64,000 nt of DNA from an uncultured Oscillospiraceae bacterium (GTDB lineage: Bacteria; Bacillota; Clostridia; Oscillospirales; Oscillospiraceae), in NCBI GenBank assembly GCA_944385415.1, contig CALWXC010000001.1, positions 62,001 to 126,000 of the forward strand, read 5' to 3'. Shown in pieces: positions 7,939-17,407 of the stretch (position 1 is its first letter; each line of letters begins with the position of its first letter). Position numbers and translations under genes: made by a program. Below the pieces are notes generated by a model. The model saw only the letters and a list, made by a program, of their open reading frames with translations, was not told the origin of the DNA and searched no databases.

Positions 7939-8997
7939 TTACGACAGAGGCTGATAGGCTTCGATGTTGGTGGCCTCAAAGGTGGTCATCTCATTGAACA
8001 CAGCCAGACCCATGTCCAGCAGGGGCATGGCGGCCACGGCGCCGGTGCCCTCGCCCAGCCGCATACCGGCGGTGATCATGGGCTGTTTCTCCAGGGCTTC
8101 CAGCATCAGATGGCCCGCCGGTTCGGCGCTGACGTGGCTGGCAATGAGATAGCCGCCCACGGCGGGGCAGAGCCGTACGGCAATCAGGGCCGAAACGGCG
8201 GAGATAAAGCCGTCCAGAACACAGGGGATATGGTGGACTGCTGCGCCGATGCACAGGCCCGCCATACCGGCGATATCAAAGCCGCCCACCTTGGCCAGAA
8301 CGTCCATGGGGTCGTTCTTGTCGGGCCGGTGGAGGGCAATGGCGTTCTGGATGACCTCGATTTTATGGAGCACACCAGCTCTGGACAAGCCCGCGCCGGG
8401 GCCGGTCATCTCCACCGGGGGCCGCTCCAGCAGGACGCTGGCCACGGCGCTGGAGGTGGTGGTGTTGCCGATGCCCATTTCACCGGTGGCCAGCAAACCA
8501 TAACCCTGGGCTTTCAGCTCTCCGGCCAGGGCAATGCCCGTTTCCAGACCCTGAACCGCCTGTTCCCGCGCCATGGCCCATTCCTGAGAAAAGTCCTTGG
8601 TACCGGCGGCAATGCGGCAGTTGCGCATCCGGGGATGATCGACGGTGGTAATCATGCCCATATCCACGGGGAACACGTCGGCATGGGCGATTTTGGACAT
8701 GTTGCAAACGCTGGTGTCGCCCTTGCAGACGTTGCCCGCCACAATGGCCGTGACCTCGCTGCCGGTCTGGGTGACGCCCTGGGCCACCACGCCGTTGTCG
8801 GCGCAGAACATGACCACGGCCCGTTTGGCAATGTCCGGCGTCAGGGTGCCCTGGATGGCACACAGGTCCATGACGGCGTCTTCCAAAAGCCCCAGGCTCC
8901 CCAGGGGTTTCGCCACGGCGTTCCATTTTTCCTGGGCCTTCTGGCGCATGGCGGCGTCAATGGGCTGGATGGCTGCAAGGGCTTCGTTCAAAGTCAT
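7939..8997 (-). CDS. cobT: Nicotinate-nucleotide-dimethylbenzimidazole phosphoribosyltransferase CobT
   Basis: CobT activates the lower-ligand base by moving phosphoribosyl from nicotinate mononucleotide to it, giving alpha-ribazole phosphate. The 352 residues match the family. Visible segments are KPLGSLGLLEDAV, VVMFCADNGVVAQGVTQTGSEVT, GEMGIGNTTTSSA and, near the C-terminus, GMRLGEGTGAVAAMPLLD with the catalytic Glu. No lower-ligand synthesis gene (bluB or bza type) lies in the window, so the base may be taken up or made elsewhere. The start follows GAGAGGAGTGCAGTCAC and lies inside the cbiA 3' end (about 40 bases of overlap). Confidence 0.95.
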   Translation of the reverse strand: MTLNEALAAIQPIDAAMRQKAQEKWNAVAKPLGSLGLLEDAVMDLCAIQGTLTPDIAKRAVVMFCADNGVVAQGVTQTGSEVTAIVAGNVCKGDTSVCNMSKIAHADVFPVDMGMITTVDHPRMRNCRIAAGTKDFSQEWAMAREQAVQGLETGIALAGELKAQGYGLLATGEMGIGNTTTSSAVASVLLERPPVEMTGPGAGLSRAGVLHKIEVIQNAIALHRPDKNDPMDVLAKVGGFDIAGMAGLCIGAAVHHIPCVLDGFISAVSALIAVRLCPAVGGYLIASHVSAEPAGHLMLEALEKQPMITAGMRLGEGTGAVAAMPLLDMGLAVFNEMTTFEATNIEAYQPLS

Positions 8998-10357
8998 GTG
9001 ACTGCACTCCTCTCATGCGGCGCACAAACCGCCGCGCAAATTCCGGATTGGCCGGGAAGTAAAGGTGGGGGAACCCGGCAAACAGCGTATTGGTGGCGTG
9101 GATACACTCCCAGCCCCGGCCCGTCACGGGCTTTTCGGCGTGGAACGCCGCGCCGTTGCTGTCGGATTCAAAATAGTGGAACTCATGGGCGCGGATGGAT
9201 TCTCCCGCACCGCAGAGCAGGTTGTCTTGTTTGGCCGTCAGCGTCACATAGCCGAACCGGCGCAGTTTTCCGGTGTTGCGGCATCCGCCGGGAATCACGC
9301 CCACCATGGGGAACGTGCCGTCCTCGCCGGTCATCTCCTGGTGGAGATAGAGGAAGCCGCCGCACTCGGCAAAGGTGGGCAGCCCCGCCCGGATGGCTTG
9401 GGCAATGCTCTCCCGCATGGTGCGGTTTTCCGAAAGCTGTTTGGTATACAGCTCCGGGTAGCCGCCGCCCAGGTACAGGCCGTCACAGGGGGGCAGTTCT
9501 TTGTCGGTCAGCGGGGAAAACTCCACAATCTTCGCGCCGAGGGCCTGTAAAAGCCGGAAATTCTCCCGGTAGTAGAAACAAAACGCCTTGTCCTTGGCCA
9601 CGGCCAATACCGGGCCGTCGGTTCGTTCCGGTGCTATTTCCGCTTCCTCCCAATGGAGGGGCGGGGCGGAGCGGGCCAAATGCAGCAGGGCTTCCAAATC
9701 CACCGTTTCTGTCAGAGTTTCCGCCAGAATCCGCAGCTTTTCTTGCAAATCCGCCACCTCCTGGGCCGTCACCAATCCCAGATGGCGGCTTTCCAGTGCG
9801 CATTGGGGCAGGGCGGGCAGGTAGCCCAGAACGGGAACGCCGCACTCGGCGGCAATGGCTTTTTGGAGCATGGGAAACTGCATGGCCGAGCAGCGGTTCA
9901 GCAGTACGGCCTGGATGCTGCTGGGCTTGCGGAATTCCAGAAAGCCCTTGAGCTGTGCGCACAGGGACAGGGAGGTTCCACGGGCGTCCAGCACCAGAAT
10001 GACCGGTGTTTCGGTAGCCGTGGCCACATGGTAGGCCGAGGCCCGGTCGGTGACACCGCCGAGACCGTCATAATAGCCCATGACGCCCTCCAGAACGGCA
10101 ATCTCGCAGCCGTCGGCGGACTGGGCCAGCAGATGGCGGGCCGTGTCTTCCTCCGTAAAGAACAAATCCAGATTGCAGCCTTTGGCCCCAATGACCTCGC
10201 TGTGGAACAGGGGGTCAATGTAGTCGGGGCCGCATTTGCAGGCGGCGGGGTGCATCCCACGGTTCACCAATGCTTGCAGCAGGCCGCAAACCACGGTGGT
10301 TTTGCCCGCGCCGCTTTTGGGGGCCGCCAGCAGGACGCGGGGCATCGTGCGCTCCAT
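8957..10357 (-). CDS. cbiA: Cobyrinate a,c-diamide synthase CbiA
   Basis: CbiA amidates the a and c acetate side chains of cobyrinate using glutamine and ATP. The 466 residues show an N-terminal ATPase domain with P-loop AAPKSGAGKTTVVCG and a C-terminal class I glutamine amidotransferase domain with the nucleophile Cys in LPTFAECGGFLYLHQEM. It is homologous to CbiP, but the segment order and GDSM-like ligand regions fit CbiA. The ATG at 10357 shares one base with the cbiET stop (TGATG), pointing to translational coupling. Confidence 0.95.
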   Translation of the reverse strand: MERTMPRVLLAAPKSGAGKTTVVCGLLQALVNRGMHPAACKCGPDYIDPLFHSEVIGAKGCNLDLFFTEEDTARHLLAQSADGCEIAVLEGVMGYYDGLGGVTDRASAYHVATATETPVILVLDARGTSLSLCAQLKGFLEFRKPSSIQAVLLNRCSAMQFPMLQKAIAAECGVPVLGYLPALPQCALESRHLGLVTAQEVADLQEKLRILAETLTETVDLEALLHLARSAPPLHWEEAEIAPERTDGPVLAVAKDKAFCFYYRENFRLLQALGAKIVEFSPLTDKELPPCDGLYLGGGYPELYTKQLSENRTMRESIAQAIRAGLPTFAECGGFLYLHQEMTGEDGTFPMVGVIPGGCRNTGKLRRFGYVTLTAKQDNLLCGAGESIRAHEFHYFESDSNGAAFHAEKPVTGRGWECIHATNTLFAGFPHLYFPANPEFARRFVRRMRGVQSHDFERSPCSHPAH

Positions 10358-11553
10358 CAGCCCCGCCCCCTTGCCGAAATCAGCCAGATGGGATTCTGAC
10401 CGGTCATCAGATGGTACGGTCCGGCCTTGCGGCTCCGGGCCACGGAAATTTGGGAAATCTCAAAGTTTTCCCACCGGTTATCCCCCAAAAGGGAGACGGC
10501 CTTGGCAAGGGTCTCGGCAGCAATGGCGCTGACGCAGACCCGGACCTTGGGGTTATTATCCAGCAGCAGCTGGAGCGTAGCCGCCAGAGAGCCGCCGGAC
10601 CCGCCCAGAAAGGCCGCGTCGGCGGTGGGCAGGTCAATGAGGGCCTCAGGGGCCGTGCCGGGAATCAGCCGCAGATTGTAGACGCCGAATTTTTCCCGGT
10701 TTTGGGCAATCAGGCCGCAGGCCTCGTCGTTGCGCTCGATGGCGTAGACCTGGACCGACGGATGGAGCAATGCCAGCTCCATGCTGACGGAGCCGGTACC
10801 GGCTCCCACGTCCCAAACCACTTCGCCGGGCTGCACATCCAGCAAACCGGCGATGGCGCTGCGAACTTCCCGCTTGGTCATGGGCACTTCGCCCCGCAAA
10901 AACCGGTCATCGGGGATGCCGCCGCCCAGAATCGGATACGATTTGGGCACGGCGTCTACCCACACGGCGCTGAGGGTGTGGAAATCCTGCTGGGACAGTT
11001 CTTCCGCTGTGCCGGTGACAATGGTTTCGTCGGGATAAGACAGCCGCTGGCCCACATGGAGCGTCACGCCGCCCAATCCCGCTACGGTCAGCTGCAAGGC
11101 GATATCCCGGGCCGTGACCGTGCCGCCGGTGAGGAAAAAGGTTTCCGGTCCCTCCAGCACATGGGCCACGGCGTCACAGTCGAGACCATGGGCGCTGACC
11201 AGCTTCACATCCTGCCAGGGGCGGCCCAGCTTGGCCGCCAGATACTGCACCGTGGTAATGCCGGGCAGCACCGTCACGTCGCAGTCGTCCAGCAGGGGCA
11301 GCAGCTTTTTGGTGCCGCTGTAGAAGCCCGTGTCGCCGCTCATGATGACGCAGGCGGGAAACGCCGTCAGGGCGGCGGCGATCTCCTTGGGATAGATGGC
11401 GGCGATTTTTTCACCGCCGCAGCCGTCGGGCAGGGAGTCCAGTAGCCGCTTCGCGCCGATGATGCGCTTTGCGCTTTGCAGAGCGTTCAAGGCCCCCACG
11501 GTCAACGTATCCACGTTGCCCATGCCCATGCCCACGATGGTAACGGTCTTCAT
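10357..11553 (-). CDS. cbiET: Fused CbiE-CbiT precorrin-6B/7 C5,15-methyltransferase and C12 decarboxylase
   Basis: This 398-residue protein joins two enzymes that are separate in Salmonella and fused in CobL-type proteins. Residues 1-200 are a tetrapyrrole methylase of the CbiE group (TIVGMGMGNVDTLT, VIMSGDTGFYSG). Residues 200-398 are a Rossmann-type methyltransferase/decarboxylase of the CbiT group with SAM motif VVWDVGAGTGSVSMELAL and AAFLGGSGGSLA. Together they methylate C5 and C15 and decarboxylate the C12 acetate. The start follows GGAGGCGCGTGC and overlaps the cbiJ stop by ATGA. Confidence 0.95.
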   Translation of the reverse strand: MKTVTIVGMGMGNVDTLTVGALNALQSAKRIIGAKRLLDSLPDGCGGEKIAAIYPKEIAAALTAFPACVIMSGDTGFYSGTKKLLPLLDDCDVTVLPGITTVQYLAAKLGRPWQDVKLVSAHGLDCDAVAHVLEGPETFFLTGGTVTARDIALQLTVAGLGGVTLHVGQRLSYPDETIVTGTAEELSQQDFHTLSAVWVDAVPKSYPILGGGIPDDRFLRGEVPMTKREVRSAIAGLLDVQPGEVVWDVGAGTGSVSMELALLHPSVQVYAIERNDEACGLIAQNREKFGVYNLRLIPGTAPEALIDLPTADAAFLGGSGGSLAATLQLLLDNNPKVRVCVSAIAAETLAKAVSLLGDNRWENFEISQISVARSRKAGPYHLMTGQNPIWLISARGRG

Positions 11554-12287
11554 GCACGCGCCTCCAATCGCTTGAGGATTTCTTCCATGGTGAAGCCGTC
11601 CTCTTTGGGACGGCGCACCAGAATGACGGCGACGCCGCAGCGCCGGGCCGCTTCCAGCTTTTCCGGGAAGCCGCCAGCCGCGCCGCCGTCCTTTGTAATC
11701 ATGGAACGGATGTGGTACCGCTCCATGGTCGCCATATTGGTTTCCAGAGAAAACGGCCCCTTGCCTGCCAGAATGTGGTCATCGTCGAGACCGGCCTTAT
11801 GGCAGTCGTGCAAAGACGATTCCAGAGGCAGCACCCGGGCATAGACCCGGTTTTGATAGTCGGGAATCACCGTATAGGCGGCAATCTCCTTGCTGCCGGT
11901 GGCGGCCAGAACGTTGCCCTCCGGCACCATGGTACAGGCTTCGGCCACGGAGTCGGCATACCGGCAGTCCGGGTGCTCGCTTTCGGCCCGCAGGAGCCGC
12001 CAGAGGGTCAGACCGGTTTTTTCCGCCGCCGCCCGGATGTTGGCGCTGACGGCCACGGCATAGGGATGGGTGGCGTCCACGGCCACGGTAAAGCCGTCGC
12101 CCATCAGCGCTTCCATGGCGGCCTCATCCAGCCGCCCGGTATGAATGGCGATGCCATCGGCTTCCGGCACACACTCCGCGCCGTAGTCCGTGGCCACGCA
12201 GAGGGTCACCTGCCAGCCCAGGTTTGCGGCGGCCAGGGCCAGTTCCCGCCCTTCCGTGGTGCCGCCGAAGAGCAGCAGCCGTCTCAC
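11550..12287 (-). CDS. cbiJ: Cobalt-precorrin-6A reductase CbiJ
   Basis: CbiJ reduces the corrin macrocycle at C18-C19 with a pyridine nucleotide. The 245-residue protein begins with the nucleotide-binding segment RLLLFGGTTEGRELA and carries the family marks VDATHPYAVAVSANI, LAATGSKEIAAY and MITKDGGAAGGFPEKLEAA. The start is a GTG at 12287 that overlaps the cbiH stop as GTGA. Confidence 0.95.
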   Translation of the reverse strand: MRRLLLFGGTTEGRELALAAANLGWQVTLCVATDYGAECVPEADGIAIHTGRLDEAAMEALMGDGFTVAVDATHPYAVAVSANIRAAAEKTGLTLWRLLRAESEHPDCRYADSVAEACTMVPEGNVLAATGSKEIAAYTVIPDYQNRVYARVLPLESSLHDCHKAGLDDDHILAGKGPFSLETNMATMERYHIRSMITKDGGAAGGFPEKLEAARRCGVAVILVRRPKEDGFTMEEILKRLEARA

Positions 12288-13018
12288 AGCTTGGCCTCGT
12301 AGCCCCGGGGGGTCACCATTTTGCCGCCCAGGTTCTGGGTCTTCTCATTGCCGATAAAGACGGTGCAGAACATGTCCAGCTGCTCGTTGCGCAGTTCGGC
12401 CAGGGTCATCAGCTTGGACTTCTGGCCCTCGCGGCCAATGTTGCGGACCCAGCCGCAGACGGTCTCCGGCTTCTTGGCCATCAGCAGGATATCACAGGCT
12501 TTCTGGAGATAGTCGGCCCGCTTGTGGCTGGCGGGGTTATACAATGCTACGCAGAAGTCGGCCTCGGCGGCGGCTTTCAGCCGCTTTTCAATCAGCTCCC
12601 AGGGGGTCAGCAGGTCGCTGAGGGAGATGACGCAGAAGTCATGGGACAGGGGCGCACCCAGGACAGCCGCGCCGGACAGGGCGGCGGTGACGCCGGGGAC
12701 AATGACGATGTCCACGGGGGGATACTCCGCCGCCAGCTGATAGATCAGGCAGGCCATGCCGTACACACCGGCATCGCCGGAGCAGACCATGGCCACGGTC
12801 TCACCGCCGGCGGCCCGCTCCAACGCCATGCGGCACCGGTCAATTTCCTTGCGCATGGGGGTGGTGAGCACAGGCTTGTCGGGGTACAGGGGGGCCACCA
12901 AATCCGTATAGACGGTGTAGCCGCAGAGGACGTCGGATTCGGCGAGGGCCGCCCGGGCCTGGGCCGTCATGGTGTCGGCGCTGCCGGGACCGAGGCCCAC
13001 TACAAACAGTTTTTTCAT
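12284..13018 (-). CDS. cbiH: Cobalt-precorrin-3B C17-methyltransferase CbiH
   Basis: CbiH methylates C17 and contracts the ring to give cobalt-precorrin-4. It belongs to the tetrapyrrole methylase family: GLGPGSADTMTAQARAAL at the N-terminus, the central VCSGDAGVYGMACLIYQLA loop, VPGVTAALSGAAVLGAPLSHDF and NPASHKRADYLQKA near the C-terminus, typical of the C17 group. The ATG at 13018 follows GGGAGGAAAATCC; a start five codons upstream lies before that site. The protein has 244 residues. Confidence 0.94.
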   Translation of the reverse strand: MKKLFVVGLGPGSADTMTAQARAALAESDVLCGYTVYTDLVAPLYPDKPVLTTPMRKEIDRCRMALERAAGGETVAMVCSGDAGVYGMACLIYQLAAEYPPVDIVIVPGVTAALSGAAVLGAPLSHDFCVISLSDLLTPWELIEKRLKAAAEADFCVALYNPASHKRADYLQKACDILLMAKKPETVCGWVRNIGREGQKSKLMTLAELRNEQLDMFCTVFIGNEKTQNLGGKMVTPRGYEAKL

Positions 13019-14028
13019 GGATTTTCCTCCCATTGTATGGTCAGGTCCCGGAGGGCCATGGCCATGGTGACGCCGTTTCCGGCGTTTTTCTTCAGAATCA
13101 GTCGGCCGCCGCCGCTGCCCAAAACGGCGCTGCGTTCACAGACGTTGTCGGTGCCGGTGGTCTTTTGCACAAAGGCCGAGGCCGAAAAGTTGCCTTTTAC
13201 AGCGTTGAGCTGGGCGGCGGAATAGGTGATGAGGGGCAGCCCCAGTTTTTCAGCCAGGGCCAGCAATGCCGGTTCCTCCGCCTTGAGATCGATGGAGTAG
13301 AGCCCGCAGACAGCAGCCGGGTCAATGCCGCCTTTGCGCAGCAGCATATGATACGCTTCCTCCAATGCCTCCAGGGCGATATTTTTCCGGCAGCCCACGC
13401 CGACGCAGGCCACCGGGGGAATGAGAAACAGGGTGCTCTGGTTGGTGTTGGGTTTGATGGTGATGGCGGCGTCGTAGGGCTTCTCATGGACCAGAACCAG
13501 CCCCTCGGGAATGCGGCCCGCCGTGGGAAAATCGCAGCGGATGCGCACCGGTTTCCCCTCCAACAGCTGGGAGGACACGGTTTTGATGCCCTGGGGATTT
13601 TCTAGCGTAAAGCCCTGGGCCTTGGCCCAGGTGTCGATGGCAAAGACGCCGTGGTTGTCGGTGGCGGTGGTGATGACGGGGATGGCGTCGATGAGCTCCG
13701 CCACCCGCCGGGCCAATGCATTGGCCCCGCCCAGGTGGCCCGACACCAGGGGGATGCAGAACCGACCCCGGTCATCCAGCACCAGCACCGCCGGGTCACA
13801 CGTCTTGTTTTTTAAGAAGGGGGCCACGGCCCGGACGGCGATGCCGGTGGCGCCGATGTAGATGAGGGCGTCCCGGACAGGGAAATGCTCCTCGGTCCAG
13901 TGGCGGAAGCTGACCTTCTGCTCGCCGGTGGCGGCGGCCAGGGAGACGGTGTCCCCCTCCAGAAGCCGCTGCAATCGCCGTCCCAACGCCAGACCCGCCT
14001 GGGTAAAGGCGATGGCCGCAATGTCCAT
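13015..14028 (-). CDS. cbiG: Cobalt-precorrin-5A hydrolase CbiG
   Basis: CbiG opens the delta-lactone of cobalt-precorrin-5A and releases the C20 carbon as acetaldehyde, the step specific to the anaerobic route. The 337 residues show the central DRGRFCIPLVSGHLGGANALARRVAE segment with TTATDNHGVFAIDTWA and the C-terminal domain VACVGVGCRKNIALEALEEAY. The ATG shares one base with the cbiF stop (TAATG), and the gene ends in an overlap with cbiH. Its presence, with CbiD and CbiK, identifies early cobalt insertion. Confidence 0.94.
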   Translation of the reverse strand: MDIAAIAFTQAGLALGRRLQRLLEGDTVSLAAATGEQKVSFRHWTEEHFPVRDALIYIGATGIAVRAVAPFLKNKTCDPAVLVLDDRGRFCIPLVSGHLGGANALARRVAELIDAIPVITTATDNHGVFAIDTWAKAQGFTLENPQGIKTVSSQLLEGKPVRIRCDFPTAGRIPEGLVLVHEKPYDAAITIKPNTNQSTLFLIPPVACVGVGCRKNIALEALEEAYHMLLRKGGIDPAAVCGLYSIDLKAEEPALLALAEKLGLPLITYSAAQLNAVKGNFSASAFVQKTTGTDNVCERSAVLGSGGGRLILKKNAGNGVTMAMALRDLTIQWEENP

Positions 14029-14786
14029 TACTTGCTGGCCTCCCGGAATTCGGTGGTAAAGGTGGGGTCGTACAGCTTGGACCGCTCGTATTCACTGCCC
14101 AGGAAGCCGCCCACGGTGATCAGGGCCGTCTTGGTGATGTTGTTCTCCCTGGCTGTCTGCTCCAACGTGCCGATGGTGCACCGGAACACCTTTTCATCGG
14201 GCCAGGTGGCCTTGTAGACGATGGCGGCGGGGGTGTCGGCGGTGTAGGCGCCACCGGCCAGCAGCTCCTCCACCAGCTTGGGAATCAGGCCCGTGGACAG
14301 GAACAGCACCATGGTGCTGCCATGGCTGGCCAGTTTCCGCAGCGCTTCCCGCTCGGGGACCGGGGTCCGGCCCGCCATGCGGGTGATAATGACAGTCTGG
14401 CTCACATCGGGCAGGGTGTACTCGGCCTTGAGGGCGGAGGCCGCGCCGCAGAAGCTGGACACGCCGGGGGTCACGGCGTAGTCAATGCCCGCCTTGTCCA
14501 ACTCGTCCATCTGCTCCCGGATGGCTCCGTAGAGGCAGGGGTCGCCGGTGTGGAGCCGCACCACGGCCTTACCGGCCTGATGGGCGGGAATCATGACCTC
14601 CAGCACCTCTTCCAGCGTCATTTTGGCGCTGTCGTAGATGGCACAGCCCTCCTTGGCGTAGTCCAGCAGCTGGGGATTGACGAGGGAACCGGCGTACACA
14701 ATGACGTCGGCCTGCTCCAGGAGCTTGGCGCCCCGGACCGTAATGAGATCGGCAGCGCCGCTGCCGGCTCCTACAAAGTGGATCAT
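14028..14786 (-). CDS. cbiF: Cobalt-precorrin-4 C11-methyltransferase CbiF
   Basis: CbiF methylates C11 of cobalt-precorrin-4 using SAM. The 252-residue protein has the tetrapyrrole methylase marks VGAGSGAADLITVRGAKLL, VVRLHTGDPCLYGAIREQ, VTPGVSSFCGAASALKAEYTLP and TRMAGRTPVPERE, the last two being typical of the C11 group. It starts 6 bases after the cbiL stop; the end of cbiL supplies the GAAGGAG site. It abuts cbiG. Confidence 0.95.
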   Translation of the reverse strand: MIHFVGAGSGAADLITVRGAKLLEQADVIVYAGSLVNPQLLDYAKEGCAIYDSAKMTLEEVLEVMIPAHQAGKAVVRLHTGDPCLYGAIREQMDELDKAGIDYAVTPGVSSFCGAASALKAEYTLPDVSQTVIITRMAGRTPVPEREALRKLASHGSTMVLFLSTGLIPKLVEELLAGGAYTADTPAAIVYKATWPDEKVFRCTIGTLEQTARENNITKTALITVGGFLGSEYERSKLYDPTFTTEFREASK

Positions 14787-14792
14787 GTTCCG

Positions 14793-15488
14793 TTACTCCT
14801 TCACAATGATGGTGGTGAAATAGCTGATATCGTCGCTGGCGTCGTCCAGGTTGTGGCAGACCTGCTCATTGGGCAGACCGCAGTTCTGGACCAGGCCGGT
14901 TTTCTCCTTGAGACCGGCGGCTTCGATGGCGGCCCGGACCTCCGGCATGGAGCGGCCCGTCTTCATGAGCACCTTGGTGCCTTTGAGCTTCAGTGCTTCA
15001 TCGGTGGGACCGCTGGAAGCGGGGAAGATGTGGACCGGCTGATGCATGGTGGTCAGGCTCTGGCCCAACGTGGCGGCCACGGCGCAGAAACTGGTGACGC
15101 CGGGAATCATGACCACAGGAAACCCGTCTTCCTCCAGCAGGTTTTTTACATAGGCAAAGGTGGAGTATACCGACACGTCGCCCAGGTTCAAAAGAGCCAC
15201 GTCCCGGCCCGCTTTCAGGTGGGCGGCCACGGCATCGGCGGCGGCCCGGTGTCCGGCCCGGAGCGTCGCATGGTCCCGGGTCATGGGAAAGTCCAGGGGG
15301 AGAATTTCTTTGCCGCTCAGGTCCACGGCCCCGGCGGCAATGTCCAGAGCCAGGGTCTTTTCGCCGGTGGTCTTGGGTGTGGCGATGACGGGACAGGCTT
15401 TGATGATGCGAACGGCTTTCAATGTCAGCAGCTCCGGGTCGCCGGGACCGACGCTGACGCCGTAGAGTGTTCCATAGGTAGTGCTCAT
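14793..15488 (-). CDS. cbiL: Cobalt-precorrin-2 C20-methyltransferase CbiL
   Basis: CbiL adds the C20 methyl group to cobalt-precorrin-2. The 231-residue protein shows LYGVSVGPGDPELLTLKAVRII, ALLNLGDVSVYSTFAYV, MIPGVTSFCAVAATLGQSLT and the C-terminal NCGLPNEQV segment. The ATG at 15488 overlaps the cbiD stop (CTATGA), with a GGGGG purine run 9 bases upstream in the last codons of cbiD. An ATG-like start five codons upstream lies inside cbiD and is less likely. Confidence 0.94.
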   Translation of the reverse strand: MSTTYGTLYGVSVGPGDPELLTLKAVRIIKACPVIATPKTTGEKTLALDIAAGAVDLSGKEILPLDFPMTRDHATLRAGHRAAADAVAAHLKAGRDVALLNLGDVSVYSTFAYVKNLLEEDGFPVVMIPGVTSFCAVAATLGQSLTTMHQPVHIFPASSGPTDEALKLKGTKVLMKTGRSMPEVRAAIEAAGLKEKTGLVQNCGLPNEQVCHNLDDASDDISYFTTIIVKE

Positions 15489-16621
15489 AGTGATTGCCCC
15501 CAATCGGTTAGAATTTCTTTGGCAGTATGGGAAACGGTCAGAAGACCGTAGACGTTGCTGTACGTGACTAGACCCACCCGGAGCCGTCCGGCGGCCCGGC
15601 GGGTCAGATGGGACTGGGCCGCATCGGTGATGGAATCCAAAACCGGCTTCCGCAGCCCCGCTTCATCAAGGATTTCGATGCAGGCGTCGGAGGTGGCGGC
15701 GTCCAGAATGCGCCGGACCTGGTCCTGGGTCGCCCCGTGGAGGGCGGCGTGGGCGGCGAATAACTCCGTCCGGCAGTCGGCCACCCGGGAATGGGTGTCC
15801 ATAATGCCGCCGGAGACCTTGACCATCTTGCCCAGGTGGCCCACCAGCAGCACCGTCTCGATGCCGTTGTCGCCGCACAGGTCCAGGGTGTCGCCGATGA
15901 AGTTGGCGCATTTGACCTGGGGCATGGACGCAAGACCGGGGAATTTGGTGAGGAAATGTTCACCGTAGTTGCCGGGGGTCATAATCAAATCCTTGACCCC
16001 CGATGCCCCATGGACCCGGACTTCCACGGCCAGGGAATCCAGCAGGGCCTTGAGACTTCTGGGCTCTACAATACCGCCGGTCCCCAGAATGGAGATGCCG
16101 CCGGTGATGCCCAGCATGGGATTGAAGGTTTTTTTGGCCAGCTCCTCCCCGTCGGGGACGAAGATGGTCACAGCAAAGCCGCCGGTGTAACCGCAGTCGG
16201 CGGCCACCGCGGCGACGGCCTCGGCAATCATGCGCCGGGGCGTGGAGTTGATGGCGGCATTGCCCACCGGCTGGTCCAGGCCCGGCTTGGTGACCCGGCC
16301 CACGCCCCGACCGCCGTCGATGGCGACGCCCTCCGGGCGTTTTTCCACGGCGGCGGCGATCCACGCTCCGCTGGTGGCGTCCACATCGTCGCCGCCGTCC
16401 TTCTGGACGGCGCAGGCGATCTGCCCGTTTTCCGGCGGCAGCGATCGGATGGGTACGGTGACGGCGGGGCCTTTGGGCGTGACCACCGTTTCCTCTGCGG
16501 GAACGGTCCCCGTCAGCAATGCACGGGCCGCCGCCTTGGCCGCCAGGGCGGCACAGGTGCCGGTGGTGTAGCCGCAGCGCAGCCGCTTGCCGTCCTGGGT
16601 ACGATACAGTTCAAAGGCCAT
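15485..16621 (-). CDS. cbiD: Cobalt-precorrin-5B C1-methyltransferase CbiD
   Basis: CbiD methylates C1 in the anaerobic route. The 378 residues match the family: LRCGYTTGTCAALAAKAAARAL near the N-terminus, KDGGDDVDATSGAWIAAAV, GRGVGRVTKPGLDQPVGNAAIN, and KCANFIGDTLDLCGDNG followed by LLVGHLGKMVKVSGGIMDTHSR. The ATG at 16621 follows AAAGGAGCGCGGCCC, 18 bases after cbiK. It is the first ring-modifying gene of the operon after the chelatase. Confidence 0.95.
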   Translation of the reverse strand: MAFELYRTQDGKRLRCGYTTGTCAALAAKAAARALLTGTVPAEETVVTPKGPAVTVPIRSLPPENGQIACAVQKDGGDDVDATSGAWIAAAVEKRPEGVAIDGGRGVGRVTKPGLDQPVGNAAINSTPRRMIAEAVAAVAADCGYTGGFAVTIFVPDGEELAKKTFNPMLGITGGISILGTGGIVEPRSLKALLDSLAVEVRVHGASGVKDLIMTPGNYGEHFLTKFPGLASMPQVKCANFIGDTLDLCGDNGIETVLLVGHLGKMVKVSGGIMDTHSRVADCRTELFAAHAALHGATQDQVRRILDAATSDACIEILDEAGLRKPVLDSITDAAQSHLTRRAAGRLRVGLVTYSNVYGLLTVSHTAKEILTDWGQSL

Positions 16622-16639
16622 GGGCCGCGCTCCTTTCCA

Positions 16640-17407
16640 TTACAAAATGGCGTCCAGATGGGCCTGATACAGGTCCAGGACTTTTTCGTATTCGCCCAAA
16701 CCGCGGATGACGGCACGGGCGGGCAGACCTGCTTCCGTGAACTGGGTTTTCCAGCTGTCCGGCTCGTCGGAGGCCATGTCGTTGTTGGCGTGGTCACCGG
16801 CCACCAGCATCAGGGGCGTCAGCACCACCCGGCGGTAGCCGGCGGCGCGGACGGCGTCCATGAGGGCTTCCAGATCGGGAAAGGCCTCCACGGTGCCGAC
16901 GAACACATGCTTCAAGCCCGTGGCCTTGGCGTGGTAGTCCATGGCCGCATAGACGGTGTTGCAGAAATGGGGCGTCCCATGGCCCATAAGGACCAACGCC
17001 TCATCCTCCGCCGTCGCCACGCCCTCGGCCACGGCGGAGAGGACGGCCCGCAGGTCCTCGTCCCCGGCCAGCAGCGGCGCGGCCACGGTGATGGAGGAGA
17101 ACTTGTCGGCGTCAGCATCCAAAAATGCCCGCATCTTGTCGTATTCGTCGCCGTAGAGCAGATGGGTGGGCAGCACCTTGATATCGGTGACGCCGTCGGC
17201 GTGCATCTTTTCCAGGGCCTCCGGCACATTGTCCACGTGCTGGCCGCGTTTTTCCAAGGCCCGCATAATCATGGAGCTGGTCCAGGCTTCGTAGACGGGA
17301 CAGTCCGGATGGGCGGCGGCCACCCGGTTCAAAACGGCGGTGATGTTCTTTTCGCGGGTATCTTCAAAGGTGGTGCCGAAGCTGACCACCAGAATGGCTT
17401 CTTTCAT
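16640..17407 (-). CDS. cbiK: Sirohydrochlorin cobaltochelatase CbiK
   Basis: CbiK inserts Co2+ into sirohydrochlorin (or its precorrin-2 form), the committing step of the anaerobic route. The 255 residues fit the CbiK class rather than the short CbiX. Visible are VVSFGTTFEDTREKNI at the N-terminus, LPTHLLYGDEYDKM, LVLMGHGTPHFCNTVY with candidate metal-binding His residues, and TPLMLVAGDHANNDM. No signal peptide is seen, so it should be cytoplasmic. The start follows GAGGAGACTGCAACC and overlaps the cbiO stop by ATGA, coupling cobalt import to insertion. Confidence 0.94.
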   Translation of the reverse strand: MKEAILVVSFGTTFEDTREKNITAVLNRVAAAHPDCPVYEAWTSSMIMRALEKRGQHVDNVPEALEKMHADGVTDIKVLPTHLLYGDEYDKMRAFLDADADKFSSITVAAPLLAGDEDLRAVLSAVAEGVATAEDEALVLMGHGTPHFCNTVYAAMDYHAKATGLKHVFVGTVEAFPDLEALMDAVRAAGYRRVVLTPLMLVAGDHANNDMASDEPDSWKTQFTEAGLPARAVIRGLGEYEKVLDLYQAHLDAIL